DNA from: Balaenoptera acutorostrata
Lineage: Eukaryota; Chordata; Mammalia; Artiodactyla; Balaenopteridae
NCBI RefSeq assembly: GCF_949987535.1
Contig: NC_080065.1
Location: 38,417,239-38,481,238, forward strand
DNA length: 64,000 nucleotides
Direction: 5' to 3'
Below, one piece after another: positions 11,992 through 23,600 of this stretch. A program made the position numbers and the translations under genes. The notes under the pieces were generated by a model. It ran no database searches, was not told where the DNA came from, and saw only the letters and a list, made by a program, of their open reading frames with translations. Numbering within the stretch: position 1 is the stretch's first letter; every line of letters starts with the position of its first letter.

Positions 11992-13235
11992 AAACATACT
12001 TAACCCTATAATCTTTTCACCTGCAATTTCAGATGTAAAATGGGACACAAGACCCATCAGCTTTCAGAGATTCGAACATATCCAGAGACTTCTGACACAT
12101 ACCCTCTCTCTCCCTCCCTCCCTCTCTCTCTCTCTCTTTCTCTCATACATACACACACACAACCCCCCCCAGTGTTTCAGTGTCTACAGAGGATAGAAAC
12201 ATGGAGCAGAGCCTAATACTGGCCCTTAAAACTCTCTTGTTCTCCCCTATAATCTCCTCCTTCCAATCGAGAAAGGAACTATCATCTCCTCTCACCTTGG
12301 TGGGAACGTTTTCTCTTAAATCAAGGGATTCTTGCAGACTTTGTGGTTCATATTGTAAATTATGTGTCCTATATCTCTGTATCAGCCTAGAGCTTTTAAT
12401 GCTTTAAAAGAAGTTTTTGAAATGATAAATTTATAAATAGGTAGATAAATATAGTTTTCTCTTGTAACTGTTTAGCTTTTGTAGTTGAAGTCAGGGCTTT
12501 CAAAACTGTTGATTCTGCTGTAGGTTATAGAAGACAATATAAGAATTCAAAAATAAGAATTTCAATTTTAGTTTTTTCTGTGTCATTCCCATCCTGATGG
12601 TCTTGGCTATAGAAAAGCTTCACGATTAAATGGTGGGAAGAATATAAAAAGAAAGAGAATTTACTCTAAATTTTCTCTTCTGTTTTTTCCATAACCCACC
12701 ACAAAAAATGTTTATTCTCATCTAAATTTTTCCTTTCTAAGCGGGGGTAGAGGGGGTCTATGACTCTTTAGAATCTGTTTCTTTAGAATATCATGCCGTT
12801 CACTGAGCTCTCATATCAGGGTCTGGATACTGGATGAAATGTTCATCTCCCTCCACCGAGGGCCCCACCGCTCCCTCCTCAGTGCTTCCCACCACCCCCT
12901 CGTCCTGTAGGGGCCAGCCTCAGGAGCACTGGAAGCCTCCTTGTGTGTAAGTGTGACTCTGCACGGTCTTTACTGACACACAGTGAACAGGTCACTGCTC
13001 GGATCTTGGCCTTGACCTATGAGGAGAGCAGGCACCAGCCAAGCCTGACCTGACCCAAGACCTGGGCTCCATCCTCTGCTCTCCCGCTGACTTCCAAAGA
13101 ACTCTGACCCACATTAGCTTCTGCTCTGCCTATTCTCTTTATGATAAAATTACTGCCAAAGTTCTATTTTTCTATCAAAAGAAAACCAGAAAGAAGGGCA
13201 TACTACAGCTTTAAACCCTGGCTTTTTTTAATTAA
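11992..13235. other. Intergenic with simple repeat and a G+C-richer patch
   Basis: Nothing gene-like. A C-run and CT/CA repeats sit at 12102-12170. At 12830-13120 the sequence is clearly richer in G+C than its surroundings but poor in CpG. It has no recognised repeat signature and no useful open frame. Confidence 0.45.
12102..12170. repeat. (CT)n/(CCCT)n then (CA)n simple repeat
   Basis: Pure polypyrimidine CT/CCCT repeats run into ATACACACACACAC and then a run of eight or nine C. A microsatellite likely to vary in length. Confidence 0.9.
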
Positions 13236-13237
13236 CT

Positions 13238-13336
13238 TTTTTAAAAATTAACTTTTATTGGAGTATAGTTGATTTACAAGGTTGTCTTAGTTTCTGCGGT
13301 ACAGAAAAGCGAATCACTTATACATATACATATATT
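13238..13336 (-). mobile_element. L1 3' end fragment, truncated
   Basis: On the plus strand taacttttattggagtata, gttgatttacaaggttgtc, ttagtttctgcggtacag and cttatacatatacatata are the reverse complement of the L1 3' UTR end in this genome. About 100 bp remain. An A/T-rich stretch replaces a clear poly(T) start. Confidence 0.85.
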
Positions 13337-14449
13337 TAAATTCTTAATTGTCATCATGGAAATGTTTTCCCTCAAGATCTGTCTCTCTTGCATTTTGAGT
13401 TAATATCATTGGAATCAGTCATTCCTTTTAAAGAAAGGCTTCAAGTCTTTTCCAACTTCACAGTCCAAGGCAGAAGCCTTAATTTTTCACGACACTGAGC
13501 CCTTCCCCCACTTTTTGTACATCTGTTGATAATTTCTTGGGGATTTAAACCATTCTGGAGTATATTTTCAAGCTAAATATTATTTAGTCCACTCTTATAA
13601 AGTCAAAATCTGGCTCATCTCGCATTCACCATCTCTCCTAGGGTCAAAGTCCTGACCTCCAGCTGACTTGCTCCAGTTCTCATGTAGGGTTTGTAATAGT
13701 TCATGGTACACAAGAATTTTTGAAATTCTGGGCTGATGCCCCAAAATAAATAGATGTGATATTGCAAAAATAGATGTAATCTTTTCCTATAACTAAACTA
13801 TTTCCAGCACAGAACTCTCAGTCCCTCCTCATGGGTCCTAAATCATGAGAAAGGGAGGAGCCTAGCTGAAAATAAAAAGTCTTTTGATGCTAAATGATAT
13901 TAAATCATACTTTAGTGATTTTTTATTCTAAATGTTATGTTATTTTCTATTCCTTTATGTTCTTTTGCCACAATTCCTTTTTCCGACCACTTAATTATCA
14001 GTGATAGCTTTTCTCATTGCACTGTTACAAAAGGAGAGTGAACACATCTTAAAACCAAGGGAGAGACTGAATTTCTGAATGAACTTTTGTTGAACACATG
14101 GTATGCAAGCAAAAGTAAGAGCCACATTTTGTGGGAAGTAAAGAGATTTTTGTTTGATATGTTTGGCTAGAGATTTTGTTTTCTGAAATTCCAAAAACTT
14201 GATTTCTCTAAGTAAGAAGAAAACTAAAAGCTAGATTTTAGAGTTTCAAAAATAAACAATAAAATTGAAGTGTTTACAAAATGATAATGTTAGCCATTCT
14301 CCCATCTAAAAGAAAAGGTCAATTAGAAAGTAGGAAGAGGGGAATTGGAAGAGATATGGCTGAGATTTCAATCTTAGATATAGTACCCCTGAGAAATAAG
14401 GCAGGAGGATGAAATTTTCAGTTGTTCTAAATTGTTGTAGTTCTAGACT

Positions 14450-15424
14450 TTGAAGAAACAGATGCCGAGATGGGATTAGACATGAAAGAGATTTATTGGG
14501 TAAAACACTGGTGAGAGAAAGTGGGGAGGAAGCCAGGAGAGATGTCAGACTGCGATAAAGGTCTGAGTCCTATGAAGGAAGGAGGGAAAGGAGAGAAGGA
14601 GAGAGGATGCAGAGTACAGTACATTTCTTAGAAGGTTTTGGAAAAGCCTACAGGAAGTCCTTGAGCCAAAGTCACCCATCAGATGAAAGCTGTTGCCTTC
14701 TAGGTAGTTTCCTGACCTTCATATCCTGGCCATGCTCCTCAGTGACTGGGAACAGTCCCTGGGAAGTGTGGCCTCACTCAATCACAGTGATGCATTTCTG
14801 AGCATAACAGGTAGAGTTGTGGGTCAATATATACTCTCCAACATCAGATATCTGAGTGGCACATTTTCCTGAACACCACAGAAACCCTCATGGTGTTAGG
14901 GTAAATCTTACAGCAGAGAGTAATTGTGCCTAGCTTCTGTTGACTGAAATAAATGCACAACCTAACAGTTGAGCATTATGTTTTATTTGGTAGACAAACG
15001 GAGGACTTAAGCCTGGGAGACAGCCTATCAGATGGCTCTGAGGGATTACTCTGAGGAGGTAAAAGGGAGAAGCCAGGACAAATAGGAGTTTTTGCAACAA
15101 AAAACAGGTAGTCAGAACATCAGAAGATTACTGTTAAAGAAAAATCAGATATCTCAAGTTAATGAATTTAGCACTTTTCTGTGTATGGGAAGACACAAGA
15201 GTCTGGGCTCATTGAAATCATTCTTTTGATATGCTCCTTAACTATCTAGGGCAAGTATCCTGTTTTTTTTCTATTCTGAATCCCCTCAGGGTGCACAGTT
15301 GGGGGGCGGCTGCAGTGGCTGATGGCTTGATGGCCGAAACATCCTTTGTTTACTGATATAGCAGGCAACATTTTTCATCCACACTTCTATCCTGAGAGAG
15401 GGCAAGCCTAGGAGTCAAGCTTCA
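14450..15424 (-). mobile_element. Probable LTR-derived sequence (ERV type)
   Basis: 14939-15424 (486 bp) begins TGTTGACTG and ends AAGCTTCA, i.e. TG...CA. On the minus strand it has AATAAA in a ccaaataaaacataatgc context about 60 bp before the end, as LTRs do. A second block at 14450-14600 has a minus-strand aataaatctctttcatgtc motif that also looks like the end of an LTR. I recognise the style but not the family, and found no target duplication (gcttc against agtcc). No coding part is visible. Confidence 0.4.
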
Positions 15425-16789
15425 AGTCCAATACAGCACCTGGGTGGTCAAATACCAATAACAGAAAAAAAGAGCTTGGCAGATTGAGTCAGTGTAGTAA
15501 GGTAGAGCAACCAAAAAGCTGGTTGGAAATGAGTTAGGGAACCCACAGGATTCTGGTGTCAGTAGGACACTATATGACATTGTGACCCAAGACAACGGCA
15601 GTGACCATGGATATTATTCACCAATGCCAGTAACAGTGGCATTTCAGTCACAGTGTTTGAAAACCAGGTGGGACTAACCATATGTCAGCTGATATCAGAG
15701 CACATCACCCAATGTTCAGTCTGGAAGACAAGCTACACCACAGCAAAGGCCAGTGTGGGCGGGAACGCCTTAGTACTTGCCATGGGAGGCACTCAGTGAG
15801 TGGTAAAGACCCCGGTAATTTAGGATGGAGTGCAGATACAGATGTCTGGAAGTGGAGAGTAGGAAAACAAAACCAATGTTCTCATCTGGCGCAGAGCAGC
15901 CTGTGTTTTTATTGATATCTCTAACTTTGGAACAAAATGAGTGTTATACAATTGTTGGATGAGAACATGATTATTTAATTTTGGGGTCATTATGAAAATT
16001 GGGGACACATATATACTTACACCATCAGAATACTAAGATCAGCATGTTTATCTGATTTCTTTAATGAACAAACAGGGAATGAATTACAATATTTATTTGC
16101 TTTTCCACACTATGTATCTTTCTAATAAGTTTGAAGCTAATATATCTGAATTGTTTGTAAGTTGTTAACAGTAAGCAGAGCTGAATTCAAGGATAAAAAA
16201 GATTCTAATAAGAGCAGACTCAAGTGTTTGCAGAAGTTAAGTGTTTGCCCTATGGCAAAGTGCTAGATTTCATCAACTGGGGAATCATTTCAACACTTCA
16301 GGGACTTTTGTAACAGCAGAAATGAGTGGGAGATGGGGAGACCAAGGTTCTCCCTCTGAGAAGTAAAACTGTGAGGAAGTCAAGACAGGATGGGGAGCTG
16401 CAGTTCATGAAACGTGGGCCACGCCATTCTGGGGGTAAAAAACAGGAGGTGAAACAGAACTTTTCCCCTGGCTCTACCCTACCCACAATTCCAGGGCCTC
16501 CATGCCCCACTCGAAGCCCAATTCCTTCAGTAGAGATTGTGTCTTTCAAGATAAGCACTAGCTCCTGAGCTATCATATGGTGGCTTCACCCTCCTCCCTG
16601 CACCAAGGTGTCCTGTTGCTTTTTATTTCTGATAACAGTGAATGACCACCTCAGGACCGGCCTCCCTGCCTGAGTTCAGAAGAGGAGCAAATGCTTTCAC
16701 TCAGGAGGTAAGGGAGCTACTGCTGCTCTATTTTGCCTCTCCTCTCATTTATATTATCAAAATTAATATTTCTGTTGATTCTTGAAGAG
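15425..16789. other. Intergenic, no recognised feature
   Basis: Unique-looking sequence. Antiparallel open frames of 92 and 80 codons (16298-16576) overlap each other, with no domain in either. The part directly after the LTR candidate (15425-15920) could be old retroviral interior, but I see no gag or pol motif. Confidence 0.4.
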
Positions 16790-17072
16790 CTTTTTCCCTC
16801 AGCTCTATTGAGGTATAATTGACAAGTTAAATTTGTACATATTTAGGGTAAACAATGTGATATTTTGATATATGTGTGTATTCAATATGAATTTTTTTTA
16901 CCACAATCAAGCTGGTTAACACATCCATCATCTCATGTAGTTACTTTTTTTTTTTTTGAGAACAAGATCTACTCTTAGCAAATTTCAAGTATATGATACA
17001 GTATTGTTAACTGTAGCCACCCTGCTGTACCTTAGATCTCTAGAAATTATTCATCCTATATATCTGAAACGC
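16790..17072 (-). mobile_element. L1M 3' UTR (3' half of a 5'-inverted L1)
   Basis: Read on the minus strand it runs gatgaataatttctagagat, aacaatactgtatcatatac, gtagatcttgttctcaaa, gcttgattgtggtaa, aatatcacattgttt and ends tcaattatacctcaatagag. This is the ancient L1M 3' UTR and its end. It is joined head-to-head to the next feature, and the two together make one insertion. Confidence 0.8.
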
Positions 17073-17475
17073 CAAATGAAATAAAATCAGTATCTCAAAG
17101 AGACATCTGCACCCCCATGTTCATTGCAGCATTTTTCACAATATCCAAGATATGGAAACAACCTAAGTGTCTGTCAACAAATGAAGGGACATCGAATATG
17201 TGATATATATAAAAATATATATATGAATATATACGAATATTATTCAGCCTTAAAAAAGAAGGAAATCCTGTCATTTGCAACAAAAGAGATGGACTTCAAG
17301 GGCATTATGCCAAGTGAAATAAGCCAAACAGAGAAGGATAAATACTGCATCATCTCACTCATATGTGGCACCTAAAAAAGTTGAACTCTTAGAAGCATAG
17401 AGCAGAATGGGGGTCACTGGGGCTGAGTGGTGAGGGAAATAGGGAAGTGCTGTTCAAGGAAAAGAGTTATAACAA
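17073..17475 (+). mobile_element. L1M ORF2 C-terminus, inverted 5' half
   Basis: Plus-strand sequence corresponds to the end of L1 ORF2 (atgttcattgcagcattttt, acaatatccaagatatggaa, agatggacttcaagggc) and continues into the first part of the 3' UTR (gcatagagcagaatgggggt, gggaagtgctgttcaagg). An 83-codon frame at 17124-17375 is still open across it, with residues like [19 protein letters not shown], the C-terminal ORF2p signature. It stops at the RNA position where the inverted neighbour begins. Confidence 0.85.
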
Positions 17476-18499
17476 TCTGTCTCTGCTAAAGATGCCATTG
17501 CTCAGAGAGCTTGGGCAGAAGTCTTGAGCAGGTCCTGCTGTGATGATACAAGTCTGTGCCTCAGAGAAGCTGTGTGATCATGTGATACTCACCAGAATGT
17601 GGGTCTCGGAATGGGGCTGCACTATGTTACTTGTTCTTGTAGAGACTTTCAGGAAACAGTGCTTCCATTTTCATTCTGAGTCCTTCCTCCCCAGCACTCA
17701 ATATAGCCCCAGTGGCAGATACTGTGTTATGCTCAGTCATTCCTCCCTCAGACCTGTGGCAAATTCCTCACATCAGAGTGTGTCCCTATGTTCCTTTCCC
17801 TTGGGATGAATGCCCCACTGTCAGGAACCTCTGCTCTCAGTCCTCCTGCAAGGAATCCTCAACCATGCCATGTGTTCCTAAGACCACGGGTAAACACGAA
17901 CTCCAGCTGGGACCCATGCTCCAATTATTTTATCCTTTCATTCAAAACCATTTAGTGAGCTCCTTCCCCAATAGATACTAAACTGTGTGTAATGGAAGAA
18001 GTAATGAGTGAAAGACCTTGCCCTCAAGAAATCTACAATCTTAGCACACTGAGAAGCCCCGAATATAAATGAATTTTCTTGTAATGAGCAATAGAAGAGC
18101 AGAGAAACCAAAAACAATTTATCAGAGGCATCTGAGGAAGTTTATGGAAAATTTGACACTAGACTGAGCCTTGAAGGATAGGTAGAGTTTGGACAAATAT
18201 TATCATTGTTGATGTTGTCATAACTTTTCTAAGAAGGATCTGTCCATGTTTAACATGAAGAGAAAAATCATATGACTCAATGACAAATCAATAATACTTT
18301 TAAAATGTTTGAAAGTATGTTAACATTGTAGAAGGAGTAGATTTACTCTTTGTAGCTCCAAGGAATAGAAGAGCATTACTGGGTGGGAGTTACAGAAGAC
18401 AAATTTTTTAAAAGTTTTAAATTTTACCTACTTCTTTAAAAAAGGCTGCCTTATGAAGTACCTTATCAAGCACATGCTACCTATTAGGGATATCACAGA
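17476..18499. other. Intergenic, no recognised feature
   Basis: Two overlapping 89-codon frames (17540-17809 and 17712-17981) have no domain signature. No clear repeat seen. Confidence 0.4.
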
Positions 18500-19320
18500 A
18501 TAATGGTTCTCAAAGAAGGATCTGGGAACCCCTGAAGTTCCCTGAGACATTTTCAGGGGATCCATGAGGTCAAAATGAATTTAACAGTAATACTGTGGTA
18601 GGCAGAATAATGCTTTCCCAATGATGTCCATGTTCTAATTTCAGGAACCTGAGAATATGTTACATTAATGGCAAAGGGAATTAAGACTGTAACAAATTAA
18701 AGGTGTAATCATGGGACCTTAAAATAAAGAGACTATGCTGGATTATCTGGGTGGGTCCAATGTAATCACAAGTGTCCATAAAAGTGGAAGAGGGAATCTG
18801 AAGAGGGGCCCAGAGAGATGGCAGTATGAGAAGGACTGAGCCCAACATTGCTGACCTTGAAGATGGAAAGAGGACATAGCCAAGGAATGTTGGTGGCCTC
18901 TCAAAGCTGGAAAAGACAAAGAAACCAGATTCTCCCCGAGAACCTTCAGAAGCAGCACAACCCTGCCAACAGCTTGATTTTAGCTCAGTGACACCCATTT
19001 TGTATTTTTGATTCCCAGAACTATAAGATGATACATTTTAATTTTTCTAAGCCACTAAGTCTGTAGTAGTTTGTTACAGCAGTAGTAGAAAACTAATACA
19101 AATACTAAGATGTCATATGGCTTTTTCACTCTCATTCTCTCATGCATGTACAGTGGGGTTTTCCAGGGGCTATTTGAATGAAATAATACAACAGATTGAA
19201 TACAGAAGCAGATATGAGTATCCACATGTTAAACAGTGACACTCTTGTAAATTTCTGGAAAACAGTTATTCCTCATAAAAATGTTATTTATCTTAATGTG
19301 TAATAGGTCTAGATTTAAAT
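18500..19320 (+). mobile_element. Old DNA transposon, split by an MLT1 LTR
   Basis: 18500-18588 reads ggttctcaaagaaggatct, tccctgagacattttcaggg, gatccatgaggtcaaaatga. After the LTR it resumes at 19106 with ctttttcactctcattctct, catgcatgtacagtgggg, acagattgaatacagaagca, and ends with cataaaaatgttatttatct. The two halves form one ancient hAT-like non-coding element (Tip100/Charlie type; family not certain). Confidence 0.6.
18589..19105 (+). mobile_element. Solo MLT1 LTR with 5-bp TSD
   Basis: The LTR (18594-19100, 507 bp) starts tgtggtaggcagaataatg and ends with ctaagccactaagtctgtag and aactaataca. Direct repeats aatac lie exactly at both edges (18589-18593 and 19101-19105), the 5-bp duplication expected of ERVL/MaLR integrase. 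It lies inside, and therefore postdates, the DNA transposon above. Confidence 0.92.
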
Positions 19321-19378
19321 TTCTAATATGTTAAATCTTCATAACTATAACCCATTTAAACCAAAGCTCTTTGGAGTT

Positions 19379-19391
19379 CTCAATAATTTTT
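19379..19391 (+). repeat. Left target-site duplication of the young L1
   Basis: ctcaataattttt, identical to 26396-26408. The empty site would read ctcaataattttt/aagag on the plus strand, a canonical TTTT/AA L1 endonuclease nick for a minus-strand insertion. Confidence 0.88.
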
Positions 19392-19420
19392 TTTTTTTTT
19401 TCCACACACACACACTGTAT

Positions 19421-19426
19421 TTTATT
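19421..19426 (-). terminator. Polyadenylation signal AATAAA of the transduced tail
   Basis: Plus-strand TTTATT, i.e. AATAAA on the minus strand, followed by tacagtgtgtgtgtgtgg and then the poly(A) (T10 on this strand). The signal-to-tail distance is about 20 nt, the usual spacing. The L1's own last 190 nt contain no AATAAA or ATTAAA, so this site probably ended the transcript. Confidence 0.85.
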
Positions 19427-20069
19427 TTTACAAGAGATAGATAGACTGACACCAAGCATTGTACATGGATGACCACAACAAAAGCAACAATGATTGCAAT
19501 TACCAAACATGAAACACACTTATACTATGTCATAATATTGACATTCAGTCCAGTAATCCTCCACTGTAACAGCTCCTTTACTTTGCAGTGAAAATTGATT
19601 TGTATATTCTTTTCCTCTGAGTCCTTGTGGGATTTTTTTTTTTTAATTCAGACAGAAAGTCACAAAAATTATACTCATCCTCATCAGTTCACTCAGTCCC
19701 ATGTAATTAATTTCTTTTTTTTCATCTTGATCTTTTGTTAGCAGTTTTATGAGTTCATCAGTTTTTCATTAGAGTTCTGAAAATGCTTATTCATTCAGTT
19801 CAGCAGTACAGTCAGTTACCAGAAACCTGTACTTGTCAGAGTCTTTTCCATGAATTTCTTGAAGATGAAACTCTTTTATAGGAACATATTTGCAAAATCA
19901 TCAGAGTACACCCAGAACTGTCTGTAAATGACAAAAGACTTAAAAATGACCATGGTTAAAGATTTGATGAAAGTTCATAATAATGCAGTTGACAAGAAAA
20001 TTAGTTATTTCTGAGATATACATTTTAAAGTAATAACTAGGATTATTACTTATAACATTATACCAGAAC

Positions 20070-20452
20070 ATATAAGATTTTTAGAAGTTTCCTGTAATGT
20101 CTGAAACATTTATATTAACATATTTCCATACATATTTCCATACAAATACAAATATAAGATTTTTAGAAATTTCATGTAATGTCTGAAACATTTATATTAA
20201 CATATTTCCATACATATTTCCATACAAATACAAATATAAGATTTTTAGAAATTTCATGTAATGTCTGAAACATTTATATTAACATATTTCCATACATATT
20301 TCCATACAAATACAAATATAAGATTTTTAGAAATTTCATGTAATGTCTGAAACATTTATATTAACATATTTCCATACAAATACAAATATAAGATTTTTAG
20401 AAATTTCATGTAATGTCTGAAACATTTATATTAACATATTTCCATACAAATA
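20070..20452. repeat. 82-bp tandem repeat, about 4.5 copies
   Basis: Units start with gtaatgtctgaaacatttat at 20094, 20176, 20258, 20340 and 20410. Spacings are 82, 82, 82 and 70 bp. The 70-bp unit and the last partial unit lack one copy of an internal 12-bp direct repeat (catatttccata). The first unit has a diverged lead (agaagtttcct for agaaatttcat). AT-rich, no coding potential. It lies wholly within the transduced segment. Confidence 0.95.
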
Positions 20453-20476
20453 ACCCAATGAAAGTTTAGTATTAGT

Positions 20477-20682
20477 TGTTTTGTTTGTTTTTTTATACTG
20501 CAGGTTCTTATTAGGCATCAGTTTTATACACATCAGTGTATACATGTCAATCCCAATCGCCCAATTCAGCACACCACCATCCCCACCTCATCGCAGTTTT
20601 CCCCCCTTGGTGTCCATATGTCCATTCTCTACATCTGCGTCTCAACTTCTGCCCTGCAAACTGGCTCATCTGTACCATTTTT
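20477..20682 (-). other. L1 3' UTR and internal A-rich end
   Basis: About 190 nt after the ORF2 stop, ending (minus strand) in gatgcctaataagaacctgc and tataaaaaaacaaacaaaac. Unlike the ccaataaagatgtt ends of the other L1s in the window, this end has no AATAAA. That makes transcript read-through plausible and fits the 3' transduction. Confidence 0.8.
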
Positions 20683-23600
20683 CTAGGTTCCACATACATG
20701 CATTAATATACGATATTTGTTTTTCTCTTTCTGACTTACTTCACTCTGTATGACAGTCTCTAGATCCATCCACGTCTCAACAAATGACTCAATTTCGTTC
20801 CTTTTTATGGCTGAGTAATATTCCATTGTATATATGTACCACAACTTCTTTATCCATTCGTCTGTTGATGGGCATTTAGGTTGCTTCCATGACCTGGCTA
20901 TTGTAAATAGTGCTGCAATGAACATTCGGGTGCACGTGTCTTTTTGAATTACGGTTTTCTCTGGGTATATGCCCAGTAGTGGGATTGCTGGGTCATATGG
21001 TAATTCTATTTTTAGTTTTTTAAGGAACCTCCATATTGTTCTCCATAGTGGCTGTATCAATTTACATTCCCACCAACAGTGCAAGAGGGTTCCCTTTTCT
21101 CCACACCCTCTCCAGCATTTGTTGTTTGTAGATTTTCTGATGATGCCCATTCTAACAGGAGTGAGGTGATACCTCATTGTAGTTTTGATTTGCATTTCTC
21201 TAATAATTAGTGATGTTGAGCATCTTTTCATGTGCTTCGTGGCCGTCTGTATGTCTTCTTTGGAGAAATGTCTATTTAGGTCTTCTGCCCATTTTTGGAT
21301 TGGGGTGTTTGTTTCTTTGATATTGAGCTGAATGAGCTGTTTATATATTTTGGAGATTAATCCTTTGTCCGTTGATTCATTTGCAAATATTTTCTCCCAT
21401 TCTGAGGGTTGTCTTTTCGTCTTGTTTATGGTTTCCTTTGCTGTGCAAAAGCTTTGAAGTTTCATTAGGTCCCACTTGTTTATTTTTGTTTTTATTTCCA
21501 TTACTCTAGGAGGTGGATCGAAAAAGATCTTGCTGTGATTTATGTCAAAGAGTGTTCTTCCTATGTTTTCCTCTAAGAGTTTTATAGTGGCCAGTCTTAT
21601 ATTTAGGTCTCTAATCCATTTTGAGTTTATTTTTGTGTATGGTGTTAGGGAGTATTCTAATTTCATTCTTTTACATGTGGCTGTCCAGTTTTCCCAGCAC
21701 CACTTATTGAAGAGACTGTCTTTTCTCCATTGTATATCTTTGCCTCCTTTGTCATAGATTAGTTGACCATAGGTGCGTGGGTTAATCTCTGGGCTTTCTA
21801 TCTTGTTCCATTGATCTATGTTTCTGTTTTTGTGCCAGTACCATATTGTCTTGATTACTGTAGCTTTGTAGTATAGTCTGAAGTCAGGGAGTCTGATTCC
21901 TCCAGCTCCATTTTTTTGCCTCAAGACTGCTTTGGCTATTCGGGGTCTTTTGTGTCTCCATACAAATTTTAAGATGATTTGTTCTAGCTCCGTAAAAAAT
22001 GCCATTGGTAATTTGATAGGGATTGCATTGAATCTGTAGATTGCTTTGGGTAGTATACTCATTTTCACAATGTTGATTCTTCCAATCCAAGAACATGGTA
22101 TATCTCTCCATCTGTTGGTATCATCTTTAATTTCTTTCATCAGTGTCTTATAGTTTTCTGCATACAGGTCTTTTGTCTCCCTAGGTAGGTTTATTCCTAG
22201 GTATTTTATTCTTTTTGTTGCAATGGTAAATGGGAGTGTTTCCATAATTTCTCTTTCAGATTTTTCATCATTAGTGTATAGGAATGCAAGAGATTTCTGT
22301 GCATTAATTTTGTAACCTGCAACTTTACCATATTCATTAATTAGCTCTAGCAGTTTTCTGGTGGCAGTTTTAGGATTCTCTATGTATAGTATCATGTCAT
22401 CCGCAAACAGTGACAGTTTTACTTCTTCTTTTCCAATTTGTATTCCTTTTATTTCTTTTTCTTCTCTGATTGCCGTGGCTAGGACTTCCAGAACTATGTT
22501 GAATAATAGTGGTGAGAGTGGACATCCTTGTCTCGTTCCTGATCTTAGAGGAAATGCTTTCAGTTTTTCACCATTGAGAATGATGTTTGCTGTGGGTTTG
22601 TCATATATGGCCTTTATTATGTTGAGGTAGGTTCCCTCTATGCCCACTTTCTGGAGAGTTTTTATCAGAAATGGGTGTTGAATTTTGTCAAAAGCTTTTT
22701 CTGCATCTATTGAGATGATCATATGGTTTTTATTCTTCAATTTGTTAATATGGTGTATCACATTGATTGATTTGCGTATATTGAAGAATCCTTGCATCCC
22801 TGGGATAAATCCCACTTGATCGTGGTGTATGATCCTTTTAATGTGTTGTTGGATTCTGTTTGCTAGTATTTTGTTGAGGATTTTTGCATCTATATTCATC
22901 AGTGATATTGGTCTGTAATTTTCTTTTTTTGTAGTGTCTTTGTCTGGTTTTGGTATCAGGGTGATGGTGGCCTCATAGAATGAGTTTGGGAGAGTTCCTT
23001 CCTCTGCAATTTTTTGGAAGAGTTTGAGAAGGATGGGTGTTAGCTCTTCTCTAAATGTTTGATAGAATTCACCTGTGAAGCCATCTGGTCCTGGACTTTT
23101 GTTTGTTGGAAGATTTTTAATCACAGTTTCAATTTCATTACTTGTGATTGGTCTGTTGATATTTTCTGTTTCTTCCTGGTTCAGTCTTGGAAGGTTATAC
23201 CTTTCTAAGAATTTGTCCATTTCTTCCAGGTTGTCCATTTTATTGGCATAAAGTTGCTTGTAGTAGTCTCTTAGGATGTTTTGTATTTCTGCAGTGTCTG
23301 TTGTAACTTCTCCTTTTTCATTTCTGATTTTATTGATTTGAGTCCTCTCCCTCTTTTTCTTGATGAGTCTGGCTAATGGCTTATCAATTTTGTTTATCTT
23401 CTCAAAGAACCAACTTTTAGTTTTATTGATCTTTGCTATTGTTTTCTTTGTTTCTATTTCATTTATTTCTGCTCTGATCTTTATGATTTCTTTCCTTCTG
23501 CTAACTTTGGGTTTTGTTTGTTCTTCTTTCTCTAGTTTCTTTAGGTGTAAAGTTAGATTGTTTACTTGAGATTTTTCTTGTTTCTTTAGGTAGGCTTGTA

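Larger units (their letters stand above)
19402..20476 (-). other. 3'-transduced flank DNA of the L1
   Basis: Sequence of unknown origin, read on the minus strand from the L1 A-rich end (caactaatactaaac) to the final poly(A). It contains an 82-bp tandem array near its L1 side and a polyadenylation signal at its far end. Minus-strand frames are short and broken. A stretch at about 19,905-19,801 stays open for under 40 codons and matches nothing I know. It should be a copy of DNA that lies downstream of the parent L1 elsewhere in this genome. It might instead be a 3' extension fixed in a whole L1 subfamily. Confidence 0.78.

Noticed and set aside
12830..13120. CpG island or promoter
   Set aside because: G+C is raised, but CpG dinucleotides are few and there is no adjacent transcribed feature.
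19780..19905. Possible processed pseudogene within the transduced DNA
   Set aside because: A minus-strand stretch reads like protein for under 40 codons, but it is short enough for chance and I recognise no family.
20094..20452. Regular repeats resembling a CRISPR array
   Set aside because: Units are contiguous 82-bp tandem repeats without unique spacers, in a mammalian genome.
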